NCBI RefSeq assembly: GCF_014126825.1
Contig: NZ_CP059900.1
Span: forward strand, 4,106,954 to 4,170,953
Length of the DNA: 64,000 nt
Origin: Tomitella gaofuii
GTDB taxonomy: Bacteria; Actinomycetota; Actinomycetes; Mycobacteriales; Mycobacteriaceae
Reading direction: 5' to 3'
The notes under the pieces were generated by a model that saw only the letters and a program-made list of their open reading frames with translations, was not told the DNA's origin and did no database searches. Position numbers and translations under genes: made by a program. Positions within the stretch are counted from its first letter, which is position 1. Every line of letters begins with the position of its first letter. Shown here piece by piece: positions 51,436 to 59,660 of the stretch.

Positions 51436-51832
51436 CGTGCATCCTCTCGTCGAATCAGACCGTGGCCACTTGCATTGAGGTCTGCGAACTCTGCATCATC
51501 ACGGTCACGACAGCCGCAATGTTGCCCAAATATACCCATCAATCCGTTGTGGCGACAGTCACGCTACCTCAGATTCGCTCGTCCCGAAACCCTTCGACAA
51601 AATTGCATGAGTCTGGCACATCGCTACCACGTAGTAACACGTTCATTCTCTCCTGACGCAGTCGTGGGCGGTTGAGGCTCCTGAAAGAACGCAAGACCCG
51701 CGTCTCCCTAACGTTTCGGACTGTCCAGGTGGGCCGGTGAACGTGGCTGCCACGTGCCTCCCGGTTCGCATACTCACGACGACGGCCTCGAGGCCTGGGG
51801 CCTGAGTTCCACCCAGGCCGGCAACGACCCTG
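51436..51832. other. 397-bp intergenic region at the right edge of the low-G+C island
   Basis: Falls from AT-rich to the GC-rich background near 51740. No gene is supported in it; a 78-codon plus-strand frame overlapping the signal-peptide gene lacks coding character. Confidence 0.5.
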
Positions 51833-52867
51833 CTACTCCTCCGCCACCCGCACCACGAGCTTGCCGAAGTTCCGCCCCTCCAGCATGCCCATGAACGCGG
51901 CCGGCGCGTTCTCGACGCCGTCGACGATGTCCTCGCGGTAGCGCACCCGTTTGCTCTGCACCCAGTCGGACATGTCCATCAGGAAGCCCGGATACCAGTC
52001 GTCGACGAACTCGCTCTGAATGAACCCGCGCACGGACAGGCTCTTGGTGAGCACGTAGTTCATGAATGCGGGGAGCCGGTCCGGTCCGTCGGGGCGGCCG
52101 GGCAGATTGTACTGCGACACCAACCCGCACACCGGCACCCGCGCGTACGTGTTGAGCAGCGGCAGCACCGTGTCCGTCACCGGGCCGCCGACGTTCTCGA
52201 AGTACACGTCGATCCCGTCGGGCACCACGTAAGCCAGCTGCTCCGCGAACTCGGGCGAACGGTGGTCCACGGCCTCGTCGAACCCCAGCCTGCCGCGCAC
52301 ATAGTCGCACTTGTCGGGTCCGCCGGCGATACCGATGACCCGCGCCCCCTGCAGCTTGGCGATCTGCCCCACCACCGACCCGACCGGCCCGCTGGCCGCC
52401 GCCACCACCACGGTCTCGCCCGCGACCGGTTTGCCTATCGCCAGCAGACCCGCATACGCGGTGAATCCGGGCATGCCCAGCACCCCCAGCGCCGTGGACA
52501 GCGGCGCCCGCCGGGCATCGAGCTTGCGCACGCGTGCACCGTCCTCCACCGCGTGCGTCTGCCAGCCGGAATAGGAGAGCACGTAGTCGCCCGCGTCCAC
52601 GCCCGGGAACCGCGATGCAAGCACCTGCGCCACGGTGCCGCCCACCATGACGTCGTCGATCTCCATCGGCTCCGCATACGACTCGGCGGTGCTCATGCGC
52701 CCCCGCATGTACGGGTCCAGCGACAGGTAGATGATCCGCAGCAGCACCTGCCCGCGCCCCACCGGCGGCAGCTGCGCCGTCTCCAGCCGGAAGTTCTCCT
52801 CGACGGGGGCGCCGTGCGGGCGGGACGCGAGAACGATGCGGGTGCTCTGGACGATCTGGTCGGTCAT
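51833..52867 (-). CDS. NADP-dependent medium-chain reductase (CurA/leukotriene B4 dehydrogenase-like)
   Basis: A 344-residue zinc-independent MDR enzyme reducing activated double bonds with NADPH. N-terminal LASRPHGAPVEENFRLE and RIIYLSLDPYMRGRM are diagnostic, then MPGFTAYAGLLAIG, the nucleotide loop AAASGPVGSVVGQIAK, IDVYFENVGG, and ENAPAAFMGMLEGRNFGKLVVRV at the C-terminus. No zinc-binding cysteines. ATG 52867 is chosen for the conserved start, with GAGG upstream; the frame extends further but without homology. First complete gene right of the island. Confidence 0.92.
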   Translation of the reverse strand: MTDQIVQSTRIVLASRPHGAPVEENFRLETAQLPPVGRGQVLLRIIYLSLDPYMRGRMSTAESYAEPMEIDDVMVGGTVAQVLASRFPGVDAGDYVLSYSGWQTHAVEDGARVRKLDARRAPLSTALGVLGMPGFTAYAGLLAIGKPVAGETVVVAAASGPVGSVVGQIAKLQGARVIGIAGGPDKCDYVRGRLGFDEAVDHRSPEFAEQLAYVVPDGIDVYFENVGGPVTDTVLPLLNTYARVPVCGLVSQYNLPGRPDGPDRLPAFMNYVLTKSLSVRGFIQSEFVDDWYPGFLMDMSDWVQSKRVRYREDIVDGVENAPAAFMGMLEGRNFGKLVVRVAEE

Positions 52868-53126
52868 CGACGGGTACCTCGTGTTGGCGGCCGGGCGCGG
52901 TGCTCGGTACCACCATAGGAGCACGAGTTGGTCGTGCGCCCGAATATCGCGGACTCCGCCCACGAAATCACCGTCTCACCCCGGGAGAGTCGGCCAGGAG
53001 GCGCCCGCAACCGGGGGAACGACCAGCGTCCTGTCGGGGCAGGAAGCGATCGGCCGATAGCAGTAGCCGGCTTCATCGCACTCCAGAAGGCCGTTGCACA
53101 TACTCCTGGCCCTTCTGCGTGATTGA

Positions 53127-53360
53127 TCAGGCGGGGCGGCGCAGTTCGTGTTCGGCGGCGCGGCGCAGCCACGCTGATACTGAACGGTCGTCAGCCTCGG
53201 CGGCGCGGCGGATCTGCTCGAGCAACTTGGGCGGAAACCGCACCGGCACCGGATCCGACAGTCTGGGCCGGCGACGCACCGCCGGGCCTTGGGGCTTCTG
53301 ATTCTCCGACTGCGCGTAGAAGTCGTATTCCTGTTCTGGAGTCATCGGCTTGGTGTTCAT
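53127..53360 (-). CDS. RHH antitoxin of a BrnTA-like module
   Basis: A 77-residue protein with an extended, Pro/Arg-rich N-terminus (PMTPEQEYDFYAQSENQKPQ) and a C-terminal ribbon-helix-helix (PVPVRFPPKLLEQIRRAAEA, DDRSVSAWLRRAAEHEL). ATG 53360 has GGAGGGACCG and overlaps the toxin stop (ATGA). It is encoded after the toxin, as in BrnTA. Likely represses its own promoter. Confidence 0.78.
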   Translation of the reverse strand: MNTKPMTPEQEYDFYAQSENQKPQGPAVRRRPRLSDPVPVRFPPKLLEQIRRAAEADDRSVSAWLRRAAEHELRRPA

Positions 53361-53662
53361 CGGTCCCTCCGATACTGCTCGGCGAGGCTGTGTGACGCTT
53401 GGTAGCACCCGATAGGGCGGCAGCGGCGGGGATCGCCCGACCGCGCCGGTGCCGGGGGCACGACGAGCACCATCCCTGCCACTTCGGCGCACATCAGCCA
53501 GTGTGCGGGCGGCTTCGCCGGATAGAACAACGGACCGGTCGCCCACACGTCGGCGATGTCGTCGACACCCAGGCGCGGGTGCTTGAACAGGTGTGCGGCG
53601 TGAACGTCGATCTCGAACGGATCCTCGTCGTCGAGCAAGTTCGGATCGAAGAGTTCACCCAC
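53357..53662 (-). CDS. BrnT-like toxin
   Basis: A 101-residue protein similar in pattern to BrnT (RelE-fold RNase): FEIDVHAAHLFKHPRLGVDDIADVWA corresponds to the FEWDxxKxxxNxxKHxVxFxxAxxVF start, followed by WLMCAEVAGMVLVVPPAP and RCRPIGCYQASHSLAEQYRRD at the end, where BrnT has RxIsARxAxxxExxxY. Toxin-first gene order supports this. GTG 53662 lies exactly six bases after TACATT; a TTG at 53680 would lengthen it. The identity as BrnT is probable, not certain. Confidence 0.68.
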   Translation of the reverse strand: MGELFDPNLLDDEDPFEIDVHAAHLFKHPRLGVDDIADVWATGPLFYPAKPPAHWLMCAEVAGMVLVVPPAPARSGDPRRCRPIGCYQASHSLAEQYRRDR

Positions 53663-53668
53663 ACCCAA

Positions 53669-53674
53669 AATGTA
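53669..53674 (-). promoter_or_regulatory. -10 element of leaderless BrnTA-like promoter
   Basis: TACATT on the minus strand, six bases before GTG 53662. Confidence 0.5.
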
Positions 53675-53769
53675 ATACAAACGAATACGAAGCGCTCAAC
53701 TTTCGGAGTTCGTCGCACTCCCTCGAACTTCGGCGGGCCCGCCTCTGCGCGGACCCGCAGGCGATGCCC

Positions 53770-55377
53770 CTACCGCCGCCCCTCCCACAGCGCGCGGGTC
53801 GACGCCTCGGGATCGTCCACCACCGCCGGTCCGCCGTCGGCTCCCACTCCGTCGCCGGCCCCGCCGCCTGCGCTGCCATGTCCGAACATGCGCACCGTGC
53901 GCCGGGCGCCGTACTCGTCCCAGCCCGGGTGCCCGGACTCGATGAAGCGCACCCATGCCCCGTGCATCGCGTCGGCCAGGTGCTGCGGAGGATTCGGCCC
54001 GGTCATGGGACGCGCGTCGGGGTGGGCGAGGGTGTCGAAGACGAAGCCGAGCTCCATCGCGTGGGCCGCGCCCAGCAGCCCGCCGAGCTCCGGCGACCTC
54101 CAGCCGAACTCGTACACGAAGCTTCCCGCGCCGTGCACCGCGCGCGCCTCCACCACCCGGATCGCGGGGATGCGGAAGAACACGTCCCGCATCAACGCCA
54201 TGAACAGCACCCCCGCCCGCTGCTCCGGCGGCAGGGCCGGCCCGGCGGCCGCGTAGGCGCCCACCGCCTCGTCGGCGTCCAGTCCCATCGACGCGGCCAG
54301 CCCCCGCACGCCGGCCTCCGTCATCGCGGCGTCCAGCCCGAACGGCACCGTGAACAGCGCGAACTCGTCGGCGTTCGTCCCGGTGAGCAGCCCGACGGAC
54401 GCCCCCGCGCCGCCCGCGATCCGGTCGATGGGGCGCCCGGGCAGGACGCTCCCGTCGACGCACGGTTCGAACGCCATCCCGTCCACCGCGGCCTCGCCCC
54501 ACCGGGTCGGGTCGGGCTGTGCGGCGATCCGCTCGGACAGCGCGCGCTGCGCGTCGATCAATTCCGCGATCGGCACCGTGCCCAGCCCCTCGGCGGTCGC
54601 CGCCACCCCCAGCGACTCGGCCAGCGCCGCCGTCACGGTGCGCGCCGTCTCCGGGTGCATGGCGTGATGCCCGGCGCCGCTCTGGGTGATGGCCCGCTGG
54701 AACAGCCCGTCCGCCGCGGGCATCGCCATCAGCGCGGTCACGCTCATCGCCCCGGCCGACTCGCCCGCCACCGTCACCCGGCGCGCGTCGCCGCCGAACG
54801 CGGCGATGTTGTCGCGCACCCACTCCAGCGCCGCCACCTGGTCGAGCAGCCCGCGGTTGGCCGGCGCGATGCCCGGCGCGTCCGGCAGCAGGGCGAACCC
54901 CTCCGCCCCGAGCCGGTAGTTCACCGTCACGCACACCACCCCGCTGCGTGCGAACGCCGACCCGTCATACAACGGCACCGCACCGGTGCCGTTGACGAAG
55001 GCACCGCCGTGGATCCACACGAGCACCGGCAGGCCCACCGAGCCGGTGTCCGGCGACCACACGTTGAGGTTGAGGACGTCCTCGCCCGGAATCGACGGCT
55101 CCGGCAGCAACGTGTCGATGGGCGCGCGGTACGGCGGCTTGGGCGGGGTGGGTCCGTAGTCCAGCGCGTCGCGCACGCCCTCCCAGGGCACCACCGGCTG
55201 CGGCGGCGCAAACCGGTTCTCCCCGTACGGCGGGGCCGCGAACGGGATGCCCTTGAACGCGGTGACCTGCGCGTGCCCGTTCTCGTGCCCGTGCCCGTTC
55301 TCGTGCTGGGCGTGTCCGTGCTGTGCACTGCGCACGCCGCGCACTGCGCCCGCTGCCGTCTCCACCACCACGTCCAT
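53770..55377 (-). CDS. type B carboxylesterase with a His-rich insertion
   Basis: A 535-residue carboxylesterase (COesterase, alpha/beta fold). Oxyanion loop WIHGGAFVNGTG, nucleophile GESAGAMS, the acid probably in GTNADEFALF, and the histidine in FIESGHPGWDEYG. Near the N-terminus, between VRGVRSAQ and FKGIPFAAPP, is a His/Gly/Asn-rich insert (HGHAQHENGHGHENGHAQ) encoded by short tandem repeats at about 55265-55325, not found in the family. It may bind metal, notable next to copB, or be neutral. ATG 55377 has GGAGG. Confidence 0.9.
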   Translation of the reverse strand: MDVVVETAAGAVRGVRSAQHGHAQHENGHGHENGHAQVTAFKGIPFAAPPYGENRFAPPQPVVPWEGVRDALDYGPTPPKPPYRAPIDTLLPEPSIPGEDVLNLNVWSPDTGSVGLPVLVWIHGGAFVNGTGAVPLYDGSAFARSGVVCVTVNYRLGAEGFALLPDAPGIAPANRGLLDQVAALEWVRDNIAAFGGDARRVTVAGESAGAMSVTALMAMPAADGLFQRAITQSGAGHHAMHPETARTVTAALAESLGVAATAEGLGTVPIAELIDAQRALSERIAAQPDPTRWGEAAVDGMAFEPCVDGSVLPGRPIDRIAGGAGASVGLLTGTNADEFALFTVPFGLDAAMTEAGVRGLAASMGLDADEAVGAYAAAGPALPPEQRAGVLFMALMRDVFFRIPAIRVVEARAVHGAGSFVYEFGWRSPELGGLLGAAHAMELGFVFDTLAHPDARPMTGPNPPQHLADAMHGAWVRFIESGHPGWDEYGARRTVRMFGHGSAGGGAGDGVGADGGPAVVDDPEASTRALWEGRR

Positions 55378-55468
55378 GCGTACCTCCGCTCCGCGCCCCC
55401 TCACCGGCAGCCTAGGCAGCGCGGGCGGCGTCCGGCCCCGAATCGGCGGGGGCCCGGGCACGGGAGCA

Positions 55469-55531
55469 TGCCGACCAAGCGAAAACTGTCACCTCGGCGC
55501 CCGAAACGTGCAGAAAACGCTTGGTTGGCGG
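55469..55531. repeat. palindromic intergenic repeat, copy E
   Basis: GCCGACCAAGCG on the left, CCGAAACGTGCAG in the centre-right and CGCTTGGTTGGCGGG on the right. Forward orientation. It lies between the carboxylesterase start and the copB end. Confidence 0.7.
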
Positions 55532-55557
55532 GAAGGCGGGGGCGGCGGGGCTGCCGC

Positions 55558-57702
55558 TCACCCCGCGGCGACGGCCGCCGGTTCCCGCGCGGCCTCCGAC
55601 TGCACCGCGCCCGCCACCGTGGCCGGGTCCAGGTCGAGCCGGCGCAGCAGCTGTGCGTTGAGCGCCACCACCACCGTGGACAACGACATGAGCACCGCGC
55701 CCACCGACATCGGCATCGTGAACCCGACCGGCGCCAGCACCCCGGCGGCCAGCGGCACGCTGATCAGGTTGTAGCCGGCCGCCCACCACAGGTTCTGCTT
55801 CATCTTGCGGTACCCGGCACGCGAGAGCGCGATCACCGACAGCACCGCGCGCGGGTCGTCGCCGGCCAGGATCACCCCGGCCGAGCCGATCGCCACGTCG
55901 GTGCCCGCGCCGATCGCGATGCCGACGTCGGCCTGCGCCAGCGCGGGTGCGTCGTTGACCCCGTCGCCCACCATGGCCACCACCCGGCCGTCGTCCTGCA
56001 GCCCCTGCACGCGGGCCGCCTTGTCCTCCGGCCGCACCCCCGCGAAGACGCCGTCGACGCCCAGGTCGTCGGCCACGCTGCGGGCCACCGACTCGGCGTC
56101 GCCGGTGATGATCATCACGACCTCCACGCCCGCCCGGTGCAAGGCGTCCACAGCCGGCTGCGACTGGGGCCGCACCGCGTCGGCCACCGCGATCGCACCG
56201 ATCACTTCGCCGTCGCGCAGTACGTGCAGCACAGTGTCGCCGTGGTCGCGCCACCGCCGGGTGCCGTCGAGCGGGTCGCGCCCGGCCTCGCCCAGCAGGT
56301 GCGGACCGCCCACGCGCACCTCGGCGCCGTCGACCAGAGCCGTCACGCCCACCGCGGGCGACGACGAGAACTCCGCCGCGCCGGGCACCGCGAGGCCGTC
56401 CGCCTCGGCGCGGCGCACGATCGCCCGGGCCAGCGGGTGCTCGCTGGGTGCCTCGGCGGCGGCGGCCAGCGCCAGCACCCGCTCCTCGCCGCCCGGTTCG
56501 ACGGCGAGGAGGCCGGTGACCTCCGGCTCGCCCTCGGTGAGCGTGCCCGTCTTGTCGAACACCACCACGTCCACCGACCGCATACGCTCGAGCGCCAGCC
56601 GGTCCTTCACCAGCACCCCGGCGCGCGCCGCCCGCTCGGTGGCGATGGCCACCACCAGCGGGATCGCCAGCCCCAGGGCATGCGGGCAGGCGATGACGAG
56701 CACCGTGATCACCCGGACCACCGCGTCGTCCCCCGACCCGGCCAGTGCCCACGCGATCGCCGTGATCACCGCCGCGCCCAGGGCGAACCAGAACAGCAGC
56801 GCCGCCGCCCGGTCCGCGATGCGCTGGGCCCGCGACGACGACGCCTGCGCCTCCTCGACCAGCCGCCGGATGCCGGAGAGCGCCGTGTCGTCGCCCGTGG
56901 CCGTGACCCGCAGGCGCAGGCCCGAGTCGGTGGCCACCGTGCCCGCCACCACCGTGTCGCCCACGCCGCGGCGCACGGGGCGCGATTCGCCGGTGATCAT
57001 CGACTCGTCCACGTGCGCGGAGCCGTCGGTCACCTCACCGTCGACGGGGACGCTGCCGCCGGGGCGCACCAGGACGACGTCGCCCACGCGCAGGTCGGCG
57101 GGTTCGACGGCGGTGGTCTCGCCGGTGTCGGGGTCCAGGCGCTCGGCCTCGTCGGGCAGTAGCGTCGCCAGCGATTCGAGCGCCGAGGTGGTGCCGGCGA
57201 GCGAGCGCATCTCGATCCAGTGCCCCAGCAGCATGATCACTACGAGTAGGGCCAGCTCCCACCAGAACTCCAGGCCCGAGTCGAGGATCGACAGCGTCGC
57301 ACCCCACGACGACAGGAACGCAACGGTGATGCCCAGCGAGATGAGCAGCATCATGCCCGGCTGCCGCTTGCGCAGCTCGTCCCAGCCGCCGGTGAGGAAC
57401 GGGCGCCCGCCCCAGACGTACATGACGGTGCCGAGCACCGGCGAGATCCAGCCGACGCCGCCCGGCAGGTGGTAGCCGATCAGGTGCGCGAAGCCCCCGG
57501 AGAACGCCACCACCGGCACCGCCAGCAGCAGGTTGAACCAGAACAGGCGGCGGAACTGGGCGACGTGGCCCGCGTGGCCTCCCGCGCCGTGGGATCCGTG
57601 GCCGGCATGCGCATCGTGACCGACATGCGCATCGTGGCCGGAGTGGTCCCCGTGTTCCGCAGTGCCGGCGGGGCCGTGGTGCCCCGCCTCATGTCCGTTC
57701 AT
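55558..57702 (-). CDS. copB: copper-exporting P1B ATPase, CopB type
   Basis: A 714-residue heavy-metal P-type ATPase. The N-terminus is His-rich (HGDHSGHDAHVGHDAHAGHG) instead of CxxC domains. It has the actuator TGES, the membrane metal site ACPHALG (CPH marks the CopB/P1B-3 group), the phosphorylation site DKTGTLTEG, the nucleotide motif EHPLARAI and the hinge GDGVNDAPALAQ. It pumps Cu+ or Cu2+ outward. ATG 57702 has GAGGTGGAG. A CsoR-type box precedes it. No csoR gene is in the window. Confidence 0.93.
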   Translation of the reverse strand: MNGHEAGHHGPAGTAEHGDHSGHDAHVGHDAHAGHGSHGAGGHAGHVAQFRRLFWFNLLLAVPVVAFSGGFAHLIGYHLPGGVGWISPVLGTVMYVWGGRPFLTGGWDELRKRQPGMMLLISLGITVAFLSSWGATLSILDSGLEFWWELALLVVIMLLGHWIEMRSLAGTTSALESLATLLPDEAERLDPDTGETTAVEPADLRVGDVVLVRPGGSVPVDGEVTDGSAHVDESMITGESRPVRRGVGDTVVAGTVATDSGLRLRVTATGDDTALSGIRRLVEEAQASSSRAQRIADRAAALLFWFALGAAVITAIAWALAGSGDDAVVRVITVLVIACPHALGLAIPLVVAIATERAARAGVLVKDRLALERMRSVDVVVFDKTGTLTEGEPEVTGLLAVEPGGEERVLALAAAAEAPSEHPLARAIVRRAEADGLAVPGAAEFSSSPAVGVTALVDGAEVRVGGPHLLGEAGRDPLDGTRRWRDHGDTVLHVLRDGEVIGAIAVADAVRPQSQPAVDALHRAGVEVVMIITGDAESVARSVADDLGVDGVFAGVRPEDKAARVQGLQDDGRVVAMVGDGVNDAPALAQADVGIAIGAGTDVAIGSAGVILAGDDPRAVLSVIALSRAGYRKMKQNLWWAAGYNLISVPLAAGVLAPVGFTMPMSVGAVLMSLSTVVVALNAQLLRRLDLDPATVAGAVQSEAAREPAAVAAG

Positions 57703-57740
57703 CGTGCTCCACCTCGTCCGTGTCGCGCCCCGCCCGATCT

Positions 57741-57759
57741 TATACCCCCCTAGGGTATA
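57741..57759. promoter_or_regulatory. CsoR-type copper operator upstream of copB
   Basis: TATACCC-N5-GGGTATA, the pattern bound by CsoR-family copper sensors (TACCC.....GGGTA). On the minus strand the end reads TATAAG, a plausible -10, so binding would block copB transcription when copper is low. Confidence 0.75.
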
Positions 57760-57817
57760 TCTCACCGCCTCTATTGATAACCCATGCGCGGAGACTCGTC
57801 AAGAGGTCCGCAGCCGG

Positions 57818-57879
57818 CGCCGAGCAAGCGGATTCTGCACACCGGGCCGCCGAAACCGGCAGAAATCACTTGGTCGGCG
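57818..57879. repeat. palindromic intergenic repeat, copy F
   Basis: GCCGAGCAAGCGGATTCTGCAC left, CCGAAACCGGCAGAA then CTTGGTCGGCG right. Forward orientation. It lies in a divergent gap between copB and the DUF559 gene; with E it brackets copB and its operator. Confidence 0.72.
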
Positions 57880-58017
57880 AGGCAGCCTCACCGGCACGCC
57901 CGCGTCACCGGAGCAGTCGTCCACAGCCCGCACCGCTCTCCACAGGTTTCTACATCTCCCCAGGTCGCGGGTCCGCGCACGCGGGGGCGCCGGCACCGGA
58001 GCCGTCATGCTCGGCCC

Positions 58018-58896
58018 ATGGACATCGACAACGCACCATTCCGGGGTGCCGAGGCGCTGGCATCCGGGGCCGTCTCGCGGCGGCGGCTGGCCTCGCAGTA
58101 CCGGCGCATCCTCCCCGGCGTGTACCTGCGCGCCACGGCAGCGCTGAGCCCGCTCCGGCGCGCCCGGGCGGTGTGGCTGTGGTCCCGGGGACGCGCGGTG
58201 CTGGCCGGGGTGTCGGCGGCTGCGGTGCTGGGCGCGCAGTACCTGGGCGACCACACGCACGCCTGCTGCATCCGCGCCACGCCCCACCGCCTGGCGCCGC
58301 GGTATCGCTGGCTGCACGTGCATCAGGACTTGCTCGACGCCGGCGACGTGCGGCGGGTGCGGGGCATGGCCGTCACCTCGCCCGCCCGCACCGCCTTCGA
58401 CGTGGCCTGCCGCATGCCGTACCCCGCGAACGTCGAGGTCATCGATCAGATTTACCAGGCGACGACACTCACCCGCCGCCGGCTCGCCGAGTACGTCGCC
58501 CGGCACCCCGGCTTCCCCGGCATCACGCAGGCCGCCGCGGCCGTCGAGGCCTCCGACGAGGGCGCCGAGTCGGTGTGGGAGACCCGGGCGCGGATGGCCG
58601 TCGTCGCCTCCGGACTACCCCGCCCCGAGACGCAGGTCTACATCTACGACGCGGACGGCCGTTTCCTCGCGCGCGTCGACATGTGCTGGCCGCAGTACCG
58701 GGTGATCTTCGAGTACGACGGCGACGACCCGCACTCCACCACCAGGCAGCGCGACCGCGACATCACCCGCTGGAACGACCTCACAGACGCGGGGTATGCC
58801 GTCATCCGGGTGCGCGCGCCGCACCTGCAGGGCACCATGCCGCGGGTGCTGGGCCAGCTGCGGGCCGCACTCCGAAAGGCCGGCGCGGATGTGTGA
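58018..58896 (+). CDS. AbiEi-like/DUF559 protein
   Basis: A 292-residue protein with an N-terminal winged-helix-like segment (GAVSRRRLASQYRRILPGVYL) as in AbiEi-type antitoxins, a middle region TSPARTAFDVACRMP, and a C-terminal DUF559/Vsr-like restriction-endonuclease-fold segment (VDMCWPQYRVIFEYDGDDPHS, then GYAVIRVRAPHL; the D...E.DG pattern is present). Such fusions are numerous in Actinobacteria and of unknown function. ATG 58018 is six bases after CATGCT. No AbiEii partner follows. It is bracketed by repeats F and G. Confidence 0.75.
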   Translation: MDIDNAPFRGAEALASGAVSRRRLASQYRRILPGVYLRATAALSPLRRARAVWLWSRGRAVLAGVSAAAVLGAQYLGDHTHACCIRATPHRLAPRYRWLHVHQDLLDAGDVRRVRGMAVTSPARTAFDVACRMPYPANVEVIDQIYQATTLTRRRLAEYVARHPGFPGITQAAAAVEASDEGAESVWETRARMAVVASGLPRPETQVYIYDADGRFLARVDMCWPQYRVIFEYDGDDPHSTTRQRDRDITRWNDLTDAGYAVIRVRAPHLQGTMPRVLGQLRAALRKAGADV

Positions 58897-58900
58897 GAGG

Positions 58901-58960
58901 GCCCGAGCAAGCGGATTCGGCACGTTCTGCAGCCGAAACGTGCCGAATCCGCTTGCTCGG
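58901..58960. repeat. palindromic intergenic repeat, copy G (perfect 24-bp arms)
   Basis: Arms 58903-58926 and 58937-58960 are exact complements over 24 bp; loop CTGCAGCCGA. It includes CAAGCGGATTCGGCACGTT and its complement. Forward orientation, between the convergent DUF559 and vapC genes. It is the best-preserved copy and can fold as a long hairpin. Confidence 0.9.
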
Positions 58961-58978
58961 CCGAGTATCAGGTCAGGA

Positions 58979-59410
58979 CTACCGGCCCGCGTCGCCGGGC
59001 ACCAGCGTGAACGCGCCGCCGCGGTCCGTGTGCAGAACCGAGAAGTGCCGATGGTCGAGCGTGGCGATGCGGTCGGTGCCGTACCGCCCCGCGAGAACGA
59101 CGTTGGATGCGTCCGCCACGCCGATGTCCTGGTCGCGGTAGCGCTGCACCACCGCGCGGGCCTCGGCCAACTCCGCCGCGCCGAACTCCGGCAGGTCCCA
59201 TGCGCCCTGCGCCAGCTCGTCCAGCACCGCGAGTTCCGCGTCGACGCCGATCCTGGCGGCGACGAGATAGTCCAGCTCGGCGACGACGAACGGAGACACC
59301 ACCAGCGCACCGGCCTCCGCGGTGAGCGCCGCACTCACCGCGGCATGGTCGGGTTCGGAGGCGTCGAAGAATGCGAGCAGCGCGCTCGTGTCCACGATCA
59401 GCGCGGACAC
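58979..59410 (-). CDS. vapC: VapC toxin, PIN-domain RNase
   Basis: A 143-residue PIN nuclease. The acidic residues are visible: IVDTSALLAFFD at the start, VVAELDYLV in the middle, and DQDIGVADASNVVLAGRY plus RIATLDHRHF for the C-terminal acids. It cleaves tRNA or rRNA in known relatives. The start lies three bases after the vapB stop. It is bracketed with vapB by repeats G and H. Confidence 0.9.
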   Translation of the reverse strand: MSALIVDTSALLAFFDASEPDHAAVSAALTAEAGALVVSPFVVAELDYLVAARIGVDAELAVLDELAQGAWDLPEFGAAELAEARAVVQRYRDQDIGVADASNVVLAGRYGTDRIATLDHRHFSVLHTDRGGAFTLVPGDAGR

Positions 59411-59413
59411 GCC

Positions 59414-59629
59414 CTACCTCTCCCCGAAGCCGGCCAGGTGGGCGTCCGCCTCACGCGCGATCGGGCTGCCGCTGCGGAACAGGCCGCCACGTGGTCGCGG
59501 ACGCTCGCCCCCGACGCTGCGGGCGATGGACCGGCGGATCACTTCCGCCTCCGACACGCCCTCCCGCGCCGCGCTGCGGGCTACGGCGGCCTTCAGCTCG
59601 TCAGGAAGGTACAGCGTCGTCTTCTTCAT
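59414..59629 (-). CDS. vapB: VapB antitoxin, RHH type
   Basis: A 71-residue ribbon-helix-helix antitoxin: MKKTTLYLPDELKAAVARSA (strand and helix 1), EGVSEAEVIRRSIARSV (helix 2), then a basic/Gly linker and a toxin-binding tail (SPIAREADAHLAGFG). ATG 59629; TACCAT lies seven bases upstream, with dyads around it. Cotranscribed with vapC. Confidence 0.9.
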   Translation of the reverse strand: MKKTTLYLPDELKAAVARSAAREGVSEAEVIRRSIARSVGGERPRPRGGLFRSGSPIAREADAHLAGFGER

Positions 59630-59654
59630 GCCACATATGGTACCACCGGTGGCA
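59629..59654. promoter_or_regulatory. TGCCAC-N14-GTGGCA dyad over the vapB start
   Basis: Arms at 59629-59634 and 59649-59654. CCACCGGTGG (59643-59652) is a further perfect palindrome inside. The first arm covers the complement of the start codon. Likely VapBC autoregulatory site. Confidence 0.5.
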
Positions 59655-59660
59655 TAACGG

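Noticed and set aside
50325-51727. Inverted TGGACAGTCC copies as ends of a 1.4-kb mobile element
   Set aside because: Only 10 bp long and itself nearly palindromic, with no target duplication and no transposase between them; chance cannot be excluded.
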